Assembly: GCA_030151845.1 (NCBI GenBank)
Contig: JASLCM010000052.1
Coordinates: forward strand, 1-6,165
Reading direction: 5' to 3'
Origin: Bacteroides sp.
GTDB taxonomy: Bacteria > Bacteroidota > Bacteroidia > Bacteroidales > Bacteroidaceae
DNA length: 6,165 nt
Part shown: in pieces, positions 1 to 5,997 of the stretch
Position numbering within the stretch: position 1 is the first letter of the stretch
How the letters are laid out: every line of letters begins with the position of its first letter
The notes under the pieces: model-generated
The model's input: the letters and a program-made list of their open reading frames with translations, nothing else
Databases searched by the model: none
What the model was told of the DNA's origin: nothing
Position numbers and translations under genes: made by a program

Positions 1-962
1 AGCCCCATTTCTGCTGCATACTCAATTTGTGCAGGACTTCCCCCAAACAGTTGGTTCGCAGCACCTGAAGCCATGGCGCAAGCTACTCCAATTTCTCCTT
101 GACACCCCACCTCTGCTCCTGAGATAGAGGCATTGTGTTTTACAATATTACCTATTAAACCTGCAGTGGCCAATGCCCGTAACATTCGTTTATCACTAAA
201 TTCTCTACTTGTTGCTAAGTGATAGAGTACTGCTGGTACTACACCACAGGATCCACAAGTAGGCGCTGTTACAATTACACCACCTGAAGCATTCTCCTCA
301 CTAACTGCCAATGCATAAGCAAAAACCAAACCACGAGACCGCAACGATTGCTTATAGTCCGAAGCTCTAATAAAGTAGGTTACTGCTTTTCTTCGTAAGT
401 TTAATGGACCTGGAAGAACTCCCTCTTGGTCAAGTCCTCTTACTACTGACTCCTTCATCGTTTTCCATACTTCTTCTAGGTAATCCCATATATCGCTGTC
501 TTCACACTCTTGAACATATTCCCAGTAGGTACGCCCTGTATGCTCACACCACCGTAATATTTCGGTCATGCTACTCATTCCATAAACTTCCTTAGTCTCC
601 TTTTCTATTGAGGCTCCCTCTTCGGCCAAAGCACCACCCCCCACACTATATACAGTCCACTCTTCTAAGAGTTTTTTATCTTTATCGTAAGCTTTAAAAG
701 TCATACCATTGGGGTGGAAAGAGAGAAAAGTTTTAGGTTTCCACTCAATAAGAACTTCTCCTACAGGCTCCAACACATCAATAATAGCGACATCTGTCAT
801 ATGCCCTTTTCCTGTTGCAGCTAAACTCCCATATAGCGTAACTACAAAAGATTTCGCTTCTGGATGTCTCTCTATAAACATTTCTGCAGCTTTACGAGGT
901 CCCATTGTATGGCTACTCGACGGGCCTAATCCTATTCTATATAACTCTTTGATCGATTTCAT
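1..962 (-). CDS. sdaA: L-serine dehydratase (L-serine ammonia-lyase), iron-sulfur type, single chain; C-terminus beyond window
   Basis: Cytoplasmic enzyme that deaminates L-serine to pyruvate and ammonia using a [4Fe-4S] cluster rather than PLP. I translated the minus strand from the ATG at 962-960, which opens MKSIKELYRIG and leads into the family signature PSSSHTMGPRKA (residues 14-25). The start fits because homologues begin with nearly the same residues. The beta domain occupies roughly residues 1-150. The alpha domain follows, with TAPTCGSCGVVPAVL around Cys236/Cys239, then a GAEVGCQGEIGVACAMASG block with Cys287 and Cys295. Family knowledge places three cluster cysteines in this domain. 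By spacing, Cys287 is the best candidate for the first, and the later LTCDP and PCIERN cysteines would lie past the left edge. About 320 of the usual roughly 400 residues are visible and the frame is intact. It is monocistronic as far as the window shows, with its own promoter near 1053-1060. The family call is very secure. Confidence 0.96.
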   Translation of the reverse strand, partial: MKSIKELYRIGLGPSSSHTMGPRKAAEMFIERHPEAKSFVVTLYGSLAATGKGHMTDVAIIDVLEPVGEVLIEWKPKTFLSFHPNGMTFKAYDKDKKLLEEWTVYSVGGGALAEEGASIEKETKEVYGMSSMTEILRWCEHTGRTYWEYVQECEDSDIWDYLEEVWKTMKESVVRGLDQEGVLPGPLNLRRKAVTYFIRASDYKQSLRSRGLVFAYALAVSEENASGGVIVTAPTCGSCGVVPAVLYHLATSREFSDKRMLRALATAGLIGNIVKHNASISGAEVGCQGEIGVACAMASGAANQLFGGSPAQIEYAAEMG

Positions 963-1032
963 GGCATTCTTTTTTAACGAGAAAAACACTTCATTCCTTA
1001 TTTAAGAACAGCTCTCTATGCTATAAAATAAA

Positions 1033-1058
1033 GTTTGTGTAGTAAATCTACTCAAAAC
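1033..1058. repeat. Imperfect dyad over the sdaA promoter and start site (possible operator or leader hairpin)
   Basis: On the plus strand, GTTTG-t-GTAG-TAAAT-CTAC-t-CAAA forms two matching arms: GTAG/CTAC and GTTTG/CAAA plus the adjacent C, with one mismatch between the blocks. It covers the last bases of the candidate -7 box and the predicted transcription start of sdaA. That position suits a repressor site or a hairpin at the 5' end of the mRNA. No regulator can be named. Confidence 0.3.
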
Positions 1059-1060
1059 TA
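1053..1060 (-). promoter_or_regulatory. Probable sdaA promoter, Bacteroidota -7 box
   Basis: The minus strand reads TAGTTTTG, a perfect match to the Bacteroidota -7 consensus TAnnTTTG. It lies about 90 nt upstream of the sdaA ATG. The -33 element is poor: only TTTA-like sequence about 20-23 nt further upstream rather than TTTG. Transcription would start near 1048 and give a leader of roughly 85 nt. An imperfect dyad (1033-1058) overlaps the box. Confidence 0.45.
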
Positions 1061-1127
1061 TCCTAATTATTAGAGTATTCGGATAAAAATGTATGAATAG
1101 AGTAAGCTTAAAACTCTACATCAAACT

Positions 1128-1170
1128 AAATAAAAAAATAAGGGTTCAAGTATCACTACTTAAACCCTTA
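1128..1170 (-). terminator. Intrinsic terminator of the NigD-like gene
   Basis: Bases 1139-1170 form a hairpin: TAAGGGTT pairs with AACCCTTA (8 bp), then a C/A mismatch, then AAGTA pairs with TACTT, around a TCAC loop at 1153-1156. On the minus strand the stem is followed by a T-rich run, ATTTTTTTATTT (1139-1128). It lies about 65 nt beyond the stop codon of the minus-strand gene that ends at 1235, so it most likely ends that transcript. It also insulates sdaA downstream. Confidence 0.75.
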
Positions 1171-1198
1171 AGCAAACTTATGAATTAAAACTAGAAAC

Positions 1199-1221
1199 AC
1201 CCTTTTGCGCTCAAATAGGGT
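1199..1221 (-). repeat. Second inverted repeat between the NigD-like stop codon and its terminator
   Basis: ACCCTTTTG (1199-1207) pairs with CAAA-t-AGGGT (1212-1221) around a CGCT loop, with one bulged T. It begins 14 nt past the stop codon of the NigD-like gene. It lacks a strong T-run on the minus strand, so it is a weaker terminator candidate than the 1139-1170 hairpin. It may instead protect the 3' end of the mRNA. Its arms are also complementary to arms of the neighbouring hairpin. Confidence 0.45.
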
Positions 1222-1234
1222 TATGAAGATTAAA

Positions 1235-1921
1235 CTAATCCTTATTTACAAGTGGTACCTCAATGTATTTTTCACCCTCAAAAAGAGTATTTGTCTTTAT
1301 TCGAACCACTTTTTTATCCAACAGCTCATCAATGATATTATCTACTTTAAAAGATACAATCCCTTCAAACTTATCGATACTTATATCACCATGTGCATTG
1401 TGCCTAAATTCTACCTCAACAAATTCGGATTGCTCCCCATCTAGCCCCTGTTGAGGAACAACAAGATTAAGCATATGTGCTACACCCGAGTACTTCTGAC
1501 CAAAATACTGATATTCTAAAGTTAAATACTCTTTTGTTAGTCGATAGGAGGTTATATTGATCTGATCATTACCGATACTATCTTCCATTTCTGGAGTTAT
1601 AGTAATAATATCCTTGGTCAGAATTTTTTCAATATAGGCTACTTTTATACTGTGATCATATCCATCTACTTTAGAATCGACATAGTCGAAGTTTAGAATC
1701 ACTCTCTCTCTATCCTTTAGCTCAAAGCTCAGTAAATCCCCTTGATTTTGAGGGTATAAACTTACTCCATCATCTAATGTGAAGTAATGGTCACTCTCTC
1801 CCAACTGATGCACCGTACATATACCTACATACTGAGCCCGACTATCATCACTATCTAAACAGGAAGAAAAAAGGATAATAATCACAGATAAAAATAGTCC
1901 TATATAAATGCTACGTTTCAT
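1235..1921 (-). CDS. NigD-like lipoprotein, probably on the outer membrane or surface
   Basis: A 228-residue secreted lipoprotein. Residues 1-20 are a signal peptide (Lys-Arg, then a hydrophobic core), ending in the lipobox LFSSC with Cys21 as the lipidated residue. The mature start CLDSDDS is acidic and resembles the Bacteroidota lipoprotein export signal that sends lipoproteins to the cell surface. The rest matches the NigD-like layout. An N-terminal OB-like domain covers about residues 30-100 (YFTLDDGVSLYP, then GYDHSIKVAYIEKILTKDI). A beta-sandwich domain covers about 105-195, with the hallmark EMEDSIGND and FVEVEFRHNAHGD segments and IVSFKV. Biochemical function is unknown for the family; the name comes from the nig operon context in Bacteroides. 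The gene is divergent from the sigma operon and carries the same upstream motif, so co-control by that sigma factor is inferred. Two hairpins follow the stop codon. The family call is strong; the role is unknown. Confidence 0.88.
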   Translation of the reverse strand: MKRSIYIGLFLSVIIILFSSCLDSDDSRAQYVGICTVHQLGESDHYFTLDDGVSLYPQNQGDLLSFELKDRERVILNFDYVDSKVDGYDHSIKVAYIEKILTKDIITITPEMEDSIGNDQINITSYRLTKEYLTLEYQYFGQKYSGVAHMLNLVVPQQGLDGEQSEFVEVEFRHNAHGDISIDKFEGIVSFKVDNIIDELLDKKVVRIKTNTLFEGEKYIEVPLVNKD

Positions 1922-1973
1922 ACTTATTTTTTTAAGTTTGAATTTATGTCTTTGCTTTTATTGTTCTAATTGG

Positions 1974-2000
1974 TAAATACACTATTAAAGGAAATACTGC
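1974..2000 (-). promoter_or_regulatory. Candidate ECF-sigma promoter of the NigD-like gene (copy 1 of a shared bipartite motif)
   Basis: On the minus strand, GCAGTATT (2000-1993), a 12-nt spacer (1992-1981) and GTATTTA (1980-1974) precede the NigD-like gene. The same two blocks with the same 12-nt spacing occur on the plus strand at 2051-2077, upstream of the ECF sigma operon. The two blocks sit where -35 and -10 elements would. Transcription would begin near 1967, giving a leader of about 45 nt. Calling this a sigma-dependent promoter is inference. Confidence 0.55.
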
Positions 2001-2050
2001 AAACAAAAATGTTAATAGATGCAAATATTTATTTTTAACGATTACTCCAC

Positions 2051-2077
2051 GCAGTATTCAACAATAGTTTGTATTTA
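2051..2077 (+). promoter_or_regulatory. Candidate autoregulated ECF-sigma promoter of the sigma/anti-sigma operon (copy 2 of the shared motif)
   Basis: GCAGTATT (2051-2058), a 12-nt spacer (2059-2070) and GTATTTA (2071-2077) lie 20 nt before the sigma-factor ATG. The sequence and spacing repeat the minus-strand copy at 2000-1974, so all 15 fixed positions agree. Both spacers also contain AATAGT, shifted by 2 nt. If GTATTTA is the -10 region, the start point would be about 2084 and the leader very short, around 13 nt. ECF sigma factors commonly drive their own operon. Confidence 0.55.
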
Positions 2078-2097
2078 TACATAAAGAATTAACTGGA

Positions 2098-2646
2098 ATG
2101 GAAGAAAATGAGCTGGTCAACTTGTGCAAACAAGGTGATAACCGAGCCCGTAAAATGCTATATGAGCAGTTTGGTGGTCGGTTATATGCCATTTGTATGC
2201 GTTATACGCAAAACAGAGAGACAGCTCAGGATTTATTACACGACGGATTTATTACCATTTTTAGTTCGTTCGATAAATTTACATGGCGAGGTGAGGGCTC
2301 TTTACGAGCCTGGATGGAGAGAGTTATGGTTAATAATGTGTTACAGCACCTACGCAAGCATAAAACAGATCGTGAGATGCTTGATGTGGACGAGGTCTAC
2401 GACTTAGCAGCCGACCCTACTCCTGAAGAGGTGGATCAAGTTCCATTTAAGGTTTTGCAGAAGTTTATACAAGAATTACCCGATGGTTACAGAACTGTTT
2501 TCAACTTATTTATATTTGAAAAGAAAACACATCGAGAAATTGCTAAACTTCTAGGTATAAATGAGAAATCATCGGCTTCACAGCTGTATCGAGCAAAATG
2601 TTCACTAGCCGAAAGAATAACAGACTGGATAAAAAATAAGAGGTGA
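2098..2646 (+). CDS. ECF-family RNA polymerase sigma factor (sigma-70 family), Das1-like
   Basis: A 182-residue sigma factor with only the two ECF core domains. Region 2 spans about residues 20-90: LYEQFGGRLYAICMRYTQNRETAQDLLHDGF (promoter -10 recognition and core binding), then SLRAWMERVMVNNVLQHLRKHK. Region 4 spans about 116-172: IQELPDGYRTVFNLFIFEKKTHREIAKLLGI followed by the recognition helix around NEKSSASQLYRAK. There is no C-terminal extension and no signal-sensing domain, so it should be controlled by a partner. That partner is the next gene, which starts 5 nt after the TGA if its ATG is used. The ATG at 2098 has only a poor Shine-Dalgarno sequence, usual in this phylum; 16 of the 182 residues precede the first strongly conserved ones, which suits the family. 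The genetic layout matches sigma factor Das1 with its dual membrane-spanning anti-sigma factor in Bacteroides (recalled, not searched). Assignment to ECF subgroup 21 is inferred from that likeness. Confidence 0.93.
   Translation: MEENELVNLCKQGDNRARKMLYEQFGGRLYAICMRYTQNRETAQDLLHDGFITIFSSFDKFTWRGEGSLRAWMERVMVNNVLQHLRKHKTDREMLDVDEVYDLAADPTPEEVDQVPFKVLQKFIQELPDGYRTVFNLFIFEKKTHREIAKLLGINEKSSASQLYRAKCSLAERITDWIKNKR
2638..2643 (+). promoter_or_regulatory. Ribosome binding site deciding the start of the anti-sigma gene
   Basis: AAGAGG, formed by the last codons of the sigma gene, lies 8 nt before the ATG at 2652. It would overlap the alternative GTG at 2643 and so could not serve that codon. The two cistrons are therefore close enough for translational coupling, which would keep sigma and anti-sigma levels matched. 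Confidence 0.5.
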
Positions 2647-2651
2647 TCAAG

Positions 2652-3911
2652 ATGAGAAATGATGAATTGTGGCTAAAGAAAATTGAGGAGCGATTTGATG
2701 ACCATATTGAATCTCTTCCTCCAATGGGATGGGAGAAGCTTGAAAAAGAGCTACCCACGAAAACAATTAAACGTAAAATGTATCCTCCTGTATGGATAGG
2801 AGCTGCAGCTTCTATTGCTCTTGTTTTGGGGCTATTTAGTTTCTTCTATTTTACCTCAAACAGTGCAATACAGGAAACTTTAGTTAATCCTGTTGTTTCT
2901 CAAGTTAGCGAAGAGGTAGATGAACAGATTCTTCCTACCCAAAAACCTGCCACCAAAAATTCATTCGTAGCTCAACAGAAAAAAGAAGTTATCCAAGAAG
3001 CAGACCCTATAAAGTCTATCTCTAATCAGCCATTACCCATTCATAAAGAAGAGATGGAGCTTGAGGTAAAAGATCAATTAAATAGAGAAGTTCCTGTAGA
3101 AAAAGGTGAGGTAGAAAACGAGAATGGTGATGTTATCATTGATAAGGAGGCAGAAAAAAGAAGAAGATATGAAGAGGCCGTAGCCAAATACACCCAAAAA
3201 AAGAGAGAAGGAGATTCCCGTCCAGCAAGTTCTTATACTCCTACTAAAGAGAGAAAAAACAAGAATTGGTCCATTGGGCTGGGCACTGGCGGAGGAGCTG
3301 GACTTGGAAGTACTGGGCAGACAACCCAAAGCCCTATGTATGCAAACAATGTTAGCCTTCTTGGTAATAAATACACCGAGCAAATTGCCCAGAACCAAAC
3401 TTTGGAGTTCAGGAATGGCATGGCCTATGTCTCTGAGCCAACTGCATCTTATGACCACAAGATGCCAATAAGCTTTGGGGTAAGTGTTAGAAAGCAGCTT
3501 TTAAATAGGCTCTATCTTGAGAGTGGTATTACTTACACCTATCTTCGTTCTGATGTAAGCTGGCCTAATAGCTCTGCAAAAGAGCAGCAAAAGTTACATT
3601 ACTTAGGAATTCCTGTGAAGCTGAACTACAACTTGATAAATCAACAGTTATTTTCAGTCTATCTATCTGGGGGAGGTGCTATAGAGCGTTGTGTTTATGC
3701 AAGCCAAGGAGGAAAGCATAAAACATTAAATGATATGCAATTCTCTTTAACAGGTGGATTAGGTATACAAGTAAATCTTTCTAGAAATTTAAGCTTATAC
3801 TTTGAGCCAGGTGTTTCTTATTTCTTTGATGATGGTTCAGATTTTGAGACTATCCGGAAAGACCACAAGTTCAATATTGATCTAAAAGCTGGGTTTAGAG
3901 TTACTTACTAA
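2652..3911 (+). CDS. Dma-type dual membrane-spanning anti-sigma factor: cytoplasmic N-terminus, one TM helix, periplasmic linker, 8-stranded outer-membrane beta-barrel
   Basis: A 419-residue protein (numbered from the ATG at 2652) with four parts. Residues 1-44 form a short charged segment (WLKKIEERFDD ... PMGWEKLEKEL) with the W-x-K-I-x-x-R / P-x-x-W-x-x-L pattern of Bacteroidota anti-sigma N-termini. Residues 45-68 are one hydrophobic helix (VWIGAAASIALVLGLFSFF), preceded by KTIKRK, so the N-terminus faces the cytoplasm. Residues 69-204 are Glu/Lys/Gln/Pro-rich, probably disordered, with a charged helical stretch near EKRRRYEEAVAKYTQKK. Residues 205-419 alternate aromatic/Gly strands (IGLGTGGG, ISFGVSVRKQ, LYLESGITYTYL, LGIPVKLNYN, FSVYLSGGGAIER, FSLTGGLGIQVNL, LSLYFEPGVSYFF, IDLKAGFRVTY) joined by short turns on one side and long loops on the other, ending in Tyr as barrels do. 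This would hold the adjacent sigma factor at the inner membrane while sensing the surface. A GTG at 2643, overlapping the sigma stop codon, is an alternative start; I prefer the ATG because AAGAGG lies 8 nt upstream of it. Confidence 0.85.
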   Translation: MRNDELWLKKIEERFDDHIESLPPMGWEKLEKELPTKTIKRKMYPPVWIGAAASIALVLGLFSFFYFTSNSAIQETLVNPVVSQVSEEVDEQILPTQKPATKNSFVAQQKKEVIQEADPIKSISNQPLPIHKEEMELEVKDQLNREVPVEKGEVENENGDVIIDKEAEKRRRYEEAVAKYTQKKREGDSRPASSYTPTKERKNKNWSIGLGTGGGAGLGSTGQTTQSPMYANNVSLLGNKYTEQIAQNQTLEFRNGMAYVSEPTASYDHKMPISFGVSVRKQLLNRLYLESGITYTYLRSDVSWPNSSAKEQQKLHYLGIPVKLNYNLINQQLFSVYLSGGGAIERCVYASQGGKHKTLNDMQFSLTGGLGIQVNLSRNLSLYFEPGVSYFFDDGSDFETIRKDHKFNIDLKAGFRVTY

Positions 3912-3921
3912 TTTATACTGA

Positions 3922-5289
3922 TTAGATATGAGGGATTGTTACCGTATAGCGTGTTCCATGGTTTAAAGCCGATTTAACAACAATCTCTCCCTTATGTATA
4001 TCTAGAATCTTTTTGGTCAGTGTCATTCCAATTCCATTACCCTGTGCATACGATTTATTCCCTCCACGGTAAAAGGGAGAAAAGATATGTGTAACATCTT
4101 CTGGAGACATTCCTATCCCCTCATCTGAAAAGCTAACTATAGCATTTTTCGTTCCGAAGGCGATCTGGATAAAAGAGGTATGGTTCTCGGAGAACTTGCA
4201 ATTATTTTCTATCAAATTTACAAAAGCTGTTTTTAAAAGGTAACTGTTACCCAATACGGTTATTAAAGAATCATCGTCGGATAGTTGTTCAAAGTTCAGC
4301 TCTACTACATAATTAGGGTTTGCCTTTAAGACTAATTCTCTTGCATCTAGTAACAATTCATCTAAACGAACCTCTTTCTTCTTGATCTGTTCAGGAAGAT
4401 AATCTGTTTTAGCCAAATTTAAAATTCCTTCAGACAAGCGAACAATCTTCTTTGTGTCCAGAAGTGCATTATCTATTGCTTCTCTATACTCTTTATTGGA
4501 TCGCTCCTTTAAAAGTGCAAGTTCTAATTCAGTAATTAAAGCTGCCAACGGAGTTCTCAGCTCGTGTGAAATATTACTTACAAACATTCGCTGTGCCGTA
4601 AAAGATTTCTCCAACCGATCCAGCATCTGATTAAAGGTTAGAGATAGTTCGCCAAGCTCATCGTTGGGATCAACAACAGGAACACGCATATTTAAACGAG
4701 AAGCAGAAATAGCCTCAACTTCATTCACTATGGCTGTTACTGGTGCAAGCGCACTTCGTGATAGAATATACCCTACTCCTATTAAAATTCCAAGCCCCAA
4801 CAAGTAGAGCAATATAAGCATATTTCGCAACGATTCTTGTTTTGCATATCCATACCCATCATAGGCTGCTGCTGTTATTAGATATTCTTCTCCCTTATAC
4901 GAGTATAACAAGCCTATTACCTCGTACTTGTCTTGTACAAATTGAATTTCACCTTGCTGAAGAATCTCATCCATCATAATTGGGGTCTCTTTTACAAAGT
5001 CTATCTGCTTCGCATCGTGGTAAAGCAGGTTAAATTGAGTATCATATACCGCCACCTCTACTTCATCTAAAAGTTCCCTATTGTTTAAATAAATGGATTG
5101 CATTATCTCAGGATCTACCCGATTATCTAAGAATAGATTTGCTTTAGTTATTGCCTCTTTTTTTAAATCGTGAAAAAAGGCTGTCTTTCTATTACTCTCT
5201 GAAACAAAAAAGATGACTAGGGTTAAAACTAAAAAGACTATAGCTGTAATTCCAGCATAGCGAATAGTGAGACGTGTTCCTATTTTCAT
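3922..5289 (-). CDS. Sensor histidine kinase of a two-component system
   Basis: A 455-residue inner-membrane kinase. A first membrane helix lies at about residues 11-30 (GITAIVFLVLTLVIFFV). A periplasmic sensor region of about 120 residues (31-154) has no motif I recognise. The second helix is at about 156-176 (MLILLYLLGLGILIGVGYIL), then a HAMP linker at about 177-229 (LAPVTAI ... ELGELSLTFNQMLDRL). The HisKA domain carries SNISHELRTPLAAL with phospho-acceptor His242. The ATP-binding domain has an N box (FVNLIENNCKFS, Asn358/Asn362), a G1 box DEGIGM (389-394), an F box FSPFYRG and a G2 box GNGIGM (417-422). All catalytic motifs are intact. The ATG overlaps the stop codon of the upstream response regulator by 4 nt, so the two form one translation-coupled operon. 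The stimulus is unknown. The HAMP plus HisKA layout and the partner's sequence recall the CusS class of metal sensors, but no metal-transport gene is in view. Confidence 0.96.
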   Translation of the reverse strand: MKIGTRLTIRYAGITAIVFLVLTLVIFFVSESNRKTAFFHDLKKEAITKANLFLDNRVDPEIMQSIYLNNRELLDEVEVAVYDTQFNLLYHDAKQIDFVKETPIMMDEILQQGEIQFVQDKYEVIGLLYSYKGEEYLITAAAYDGYGYAKQESLRNMLILLYLLGLGILIGVGYILSRSALAPVTAIVNEVEAISASRLNMRVPVVDPNDELGELSLTFNQMLDRLEKSFTAQRMFVSNISHELRTPLAALITELELALLKERSNKEYREAIDNALLDTKKIVRLSEGILNLAKTDYLPEQIKKKEVRLDELLLDARELVLKANPNYVVELNFEQLSDDDSLITVLGNSYLLKTAFVNLIENNCKFSENHTSFIQIAFGTKNAIVSFSDEGIGMSPEDVTHIFSPFYRGGNKSYAQGNGIGMTLTKKILDIHKGEIVVKSALNHGTRYTVTIPHI

Positions 5290-5972
5290 TCTTTTATAAA
5301 TATAAATCCCATACCTGTTTTTGTATGGATTAGCTTGGTGTCAAAATCCCGATCTATCTTATTCCGAAGGTAGTTTATATATACATCTATAAAGTTTGTA
5401 CCTGTATCAAAATGGGTGTTCCATACTTTCTCCGCGATTTCGGCTCTCGATAAAACCCTCTCTGGATTTTGTACCATATAAAGAAGTAAATTATACTCTT
5501 TAGGTGATAATTTTATCTTTTCTCCTTGACGATATACTGTCTTCGTTTGTAAATCTATTTTTAAATCGGCGTAGCTTACTTCCCTTAACGCTGTACCGGT
5601 CTGTTCTCTTTTTCTTCGCTTAAGTAATACCTTGATGCGCGCATCGAGTTCTCTTAAATCAAAAGGTTTTACCATATAATCATCTGCACCAGCATCAAAC
5701 CCTTCTAACTTATCATCGGTAGTTCCCAAGGCTGTAAGCATTAAGATAGGAACATCTTTGTGCTCTTTACGTACCAATTGACAAAATTCAAAGCCATCCA
5801 GTTTAGGAAGAACAACATCTGAAATAATTAAATCGAAAGGGAGAGCCTTGAACAATCGGTATCCCATTGCTCCATCATAGGCAACCTCAATGGTATGCCC
5901 TACCTCTTCTAATCCTCTCTTTAATAGTTGGGCTACTCGCTGTTCATCTTCTACAACCAATATTCTAGCCAT
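5286..5972 (-). CDS. OmpR/PhoB-family response regulator transcription factor
   Basis: A 228-residue DNA-binding regulator phosphorylated by the downstream kinase. The receiver domain (about residues 3-115) has the acidic pair Glu8/Asp9, phospho-acceptor Asp52 in DLIISDVVLPKLDG, Thr80 (MLTA) and Lys102 (VKPFD). The C-terminal winged helix (about 130-226) has LKIDLQTKTVYRQGEKIKLSPKEYNLL, then a recognition-helix region with VWNTHFDTGTNFIDVYINYLRNKID and the wing TKTGMGFIF. The FDTGTN-x-x-DV segment recalls CusR/CzcR-type regulators (FDSDTNVVDV), a resemblance that hints at, but does not prove, metal or envelope stress control. The ATG at 5972 has GAGG 6 nt upstream (AAGAGGAAATATG), a good start for this phylum. 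Promoter at 5998-6005. Confidence 0.97.
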   Translation of the reverse strand: MARILVVEDEQRVAQLLKRGLEEVGHTIEVAYDGAMGYRLFKALPFDLIISDVVLPKLDGFEFCQLVRKEHKDVPILMLTALGTTDDKLEGFDAGADDYMVKPFDLRELDARIKVLLKRRKREQTGTALREVSYADLKIDLQTKTVYRQGEKIKLSPKEYNLLLYMVQNPERVLSRAEIAEKVWNTHFDTGTNFIDVYINYLRNKIDRDFDTKLIHTKTGMGFIFIKE

Positions 5973-5997
5973 ATTTCCTCTTGTAAAAAGTTATGCA

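Noticed and set aside
404..1005. Plus-strand open frames of 63 and 98 codons at 404-595 and 709-1005.
   Set aside because: They lie opposite the intact, strongly conserved sdaA reading frame and their translations look like no protein family.
1933..1940. TAAGTTTG on the plus strand, a perfect TAnnTTTG box upstream of the sigma gene.
   Set aside because: It has no TTTG at a proper -33 distance and lies about 155 nt from the sigma-factor ATG. Such a match is not unexpected by chance in AT-rich DNA. The shared bipartite motif is a better candidate.
1951..1981. TTTG-N19-TAAATACA on the plus strand as a housekeeping promoter for the sigma operon.
   Set aside because: The -7 half matches only about three of six consensus positions, and those bases are better explained as part of the minus-strand GTATTTA block.
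2643..2651. GTG start for the anti-sigma gene, overlapping the sigma TGA.
   Set aside because: The overlap is attractive, but the AAGAGG ribosome binding site would overlap the GTG itself and is well spaced for the ATG at 2652. Only three residues differ.
3078..3471. Several open frames of 62-126 codons on both strands inside the anti-sigma gene.
   Set aside because: They are shadows of the real frame. None has a recognisable domain, signal sequence or ribosome binding site.
3908..3925. CTAAT...ATTAG stem as a bidirectional terminator between the convergent operons.
   Set aside because: Only five AT-rich base pairs, and no T-run on either strand.
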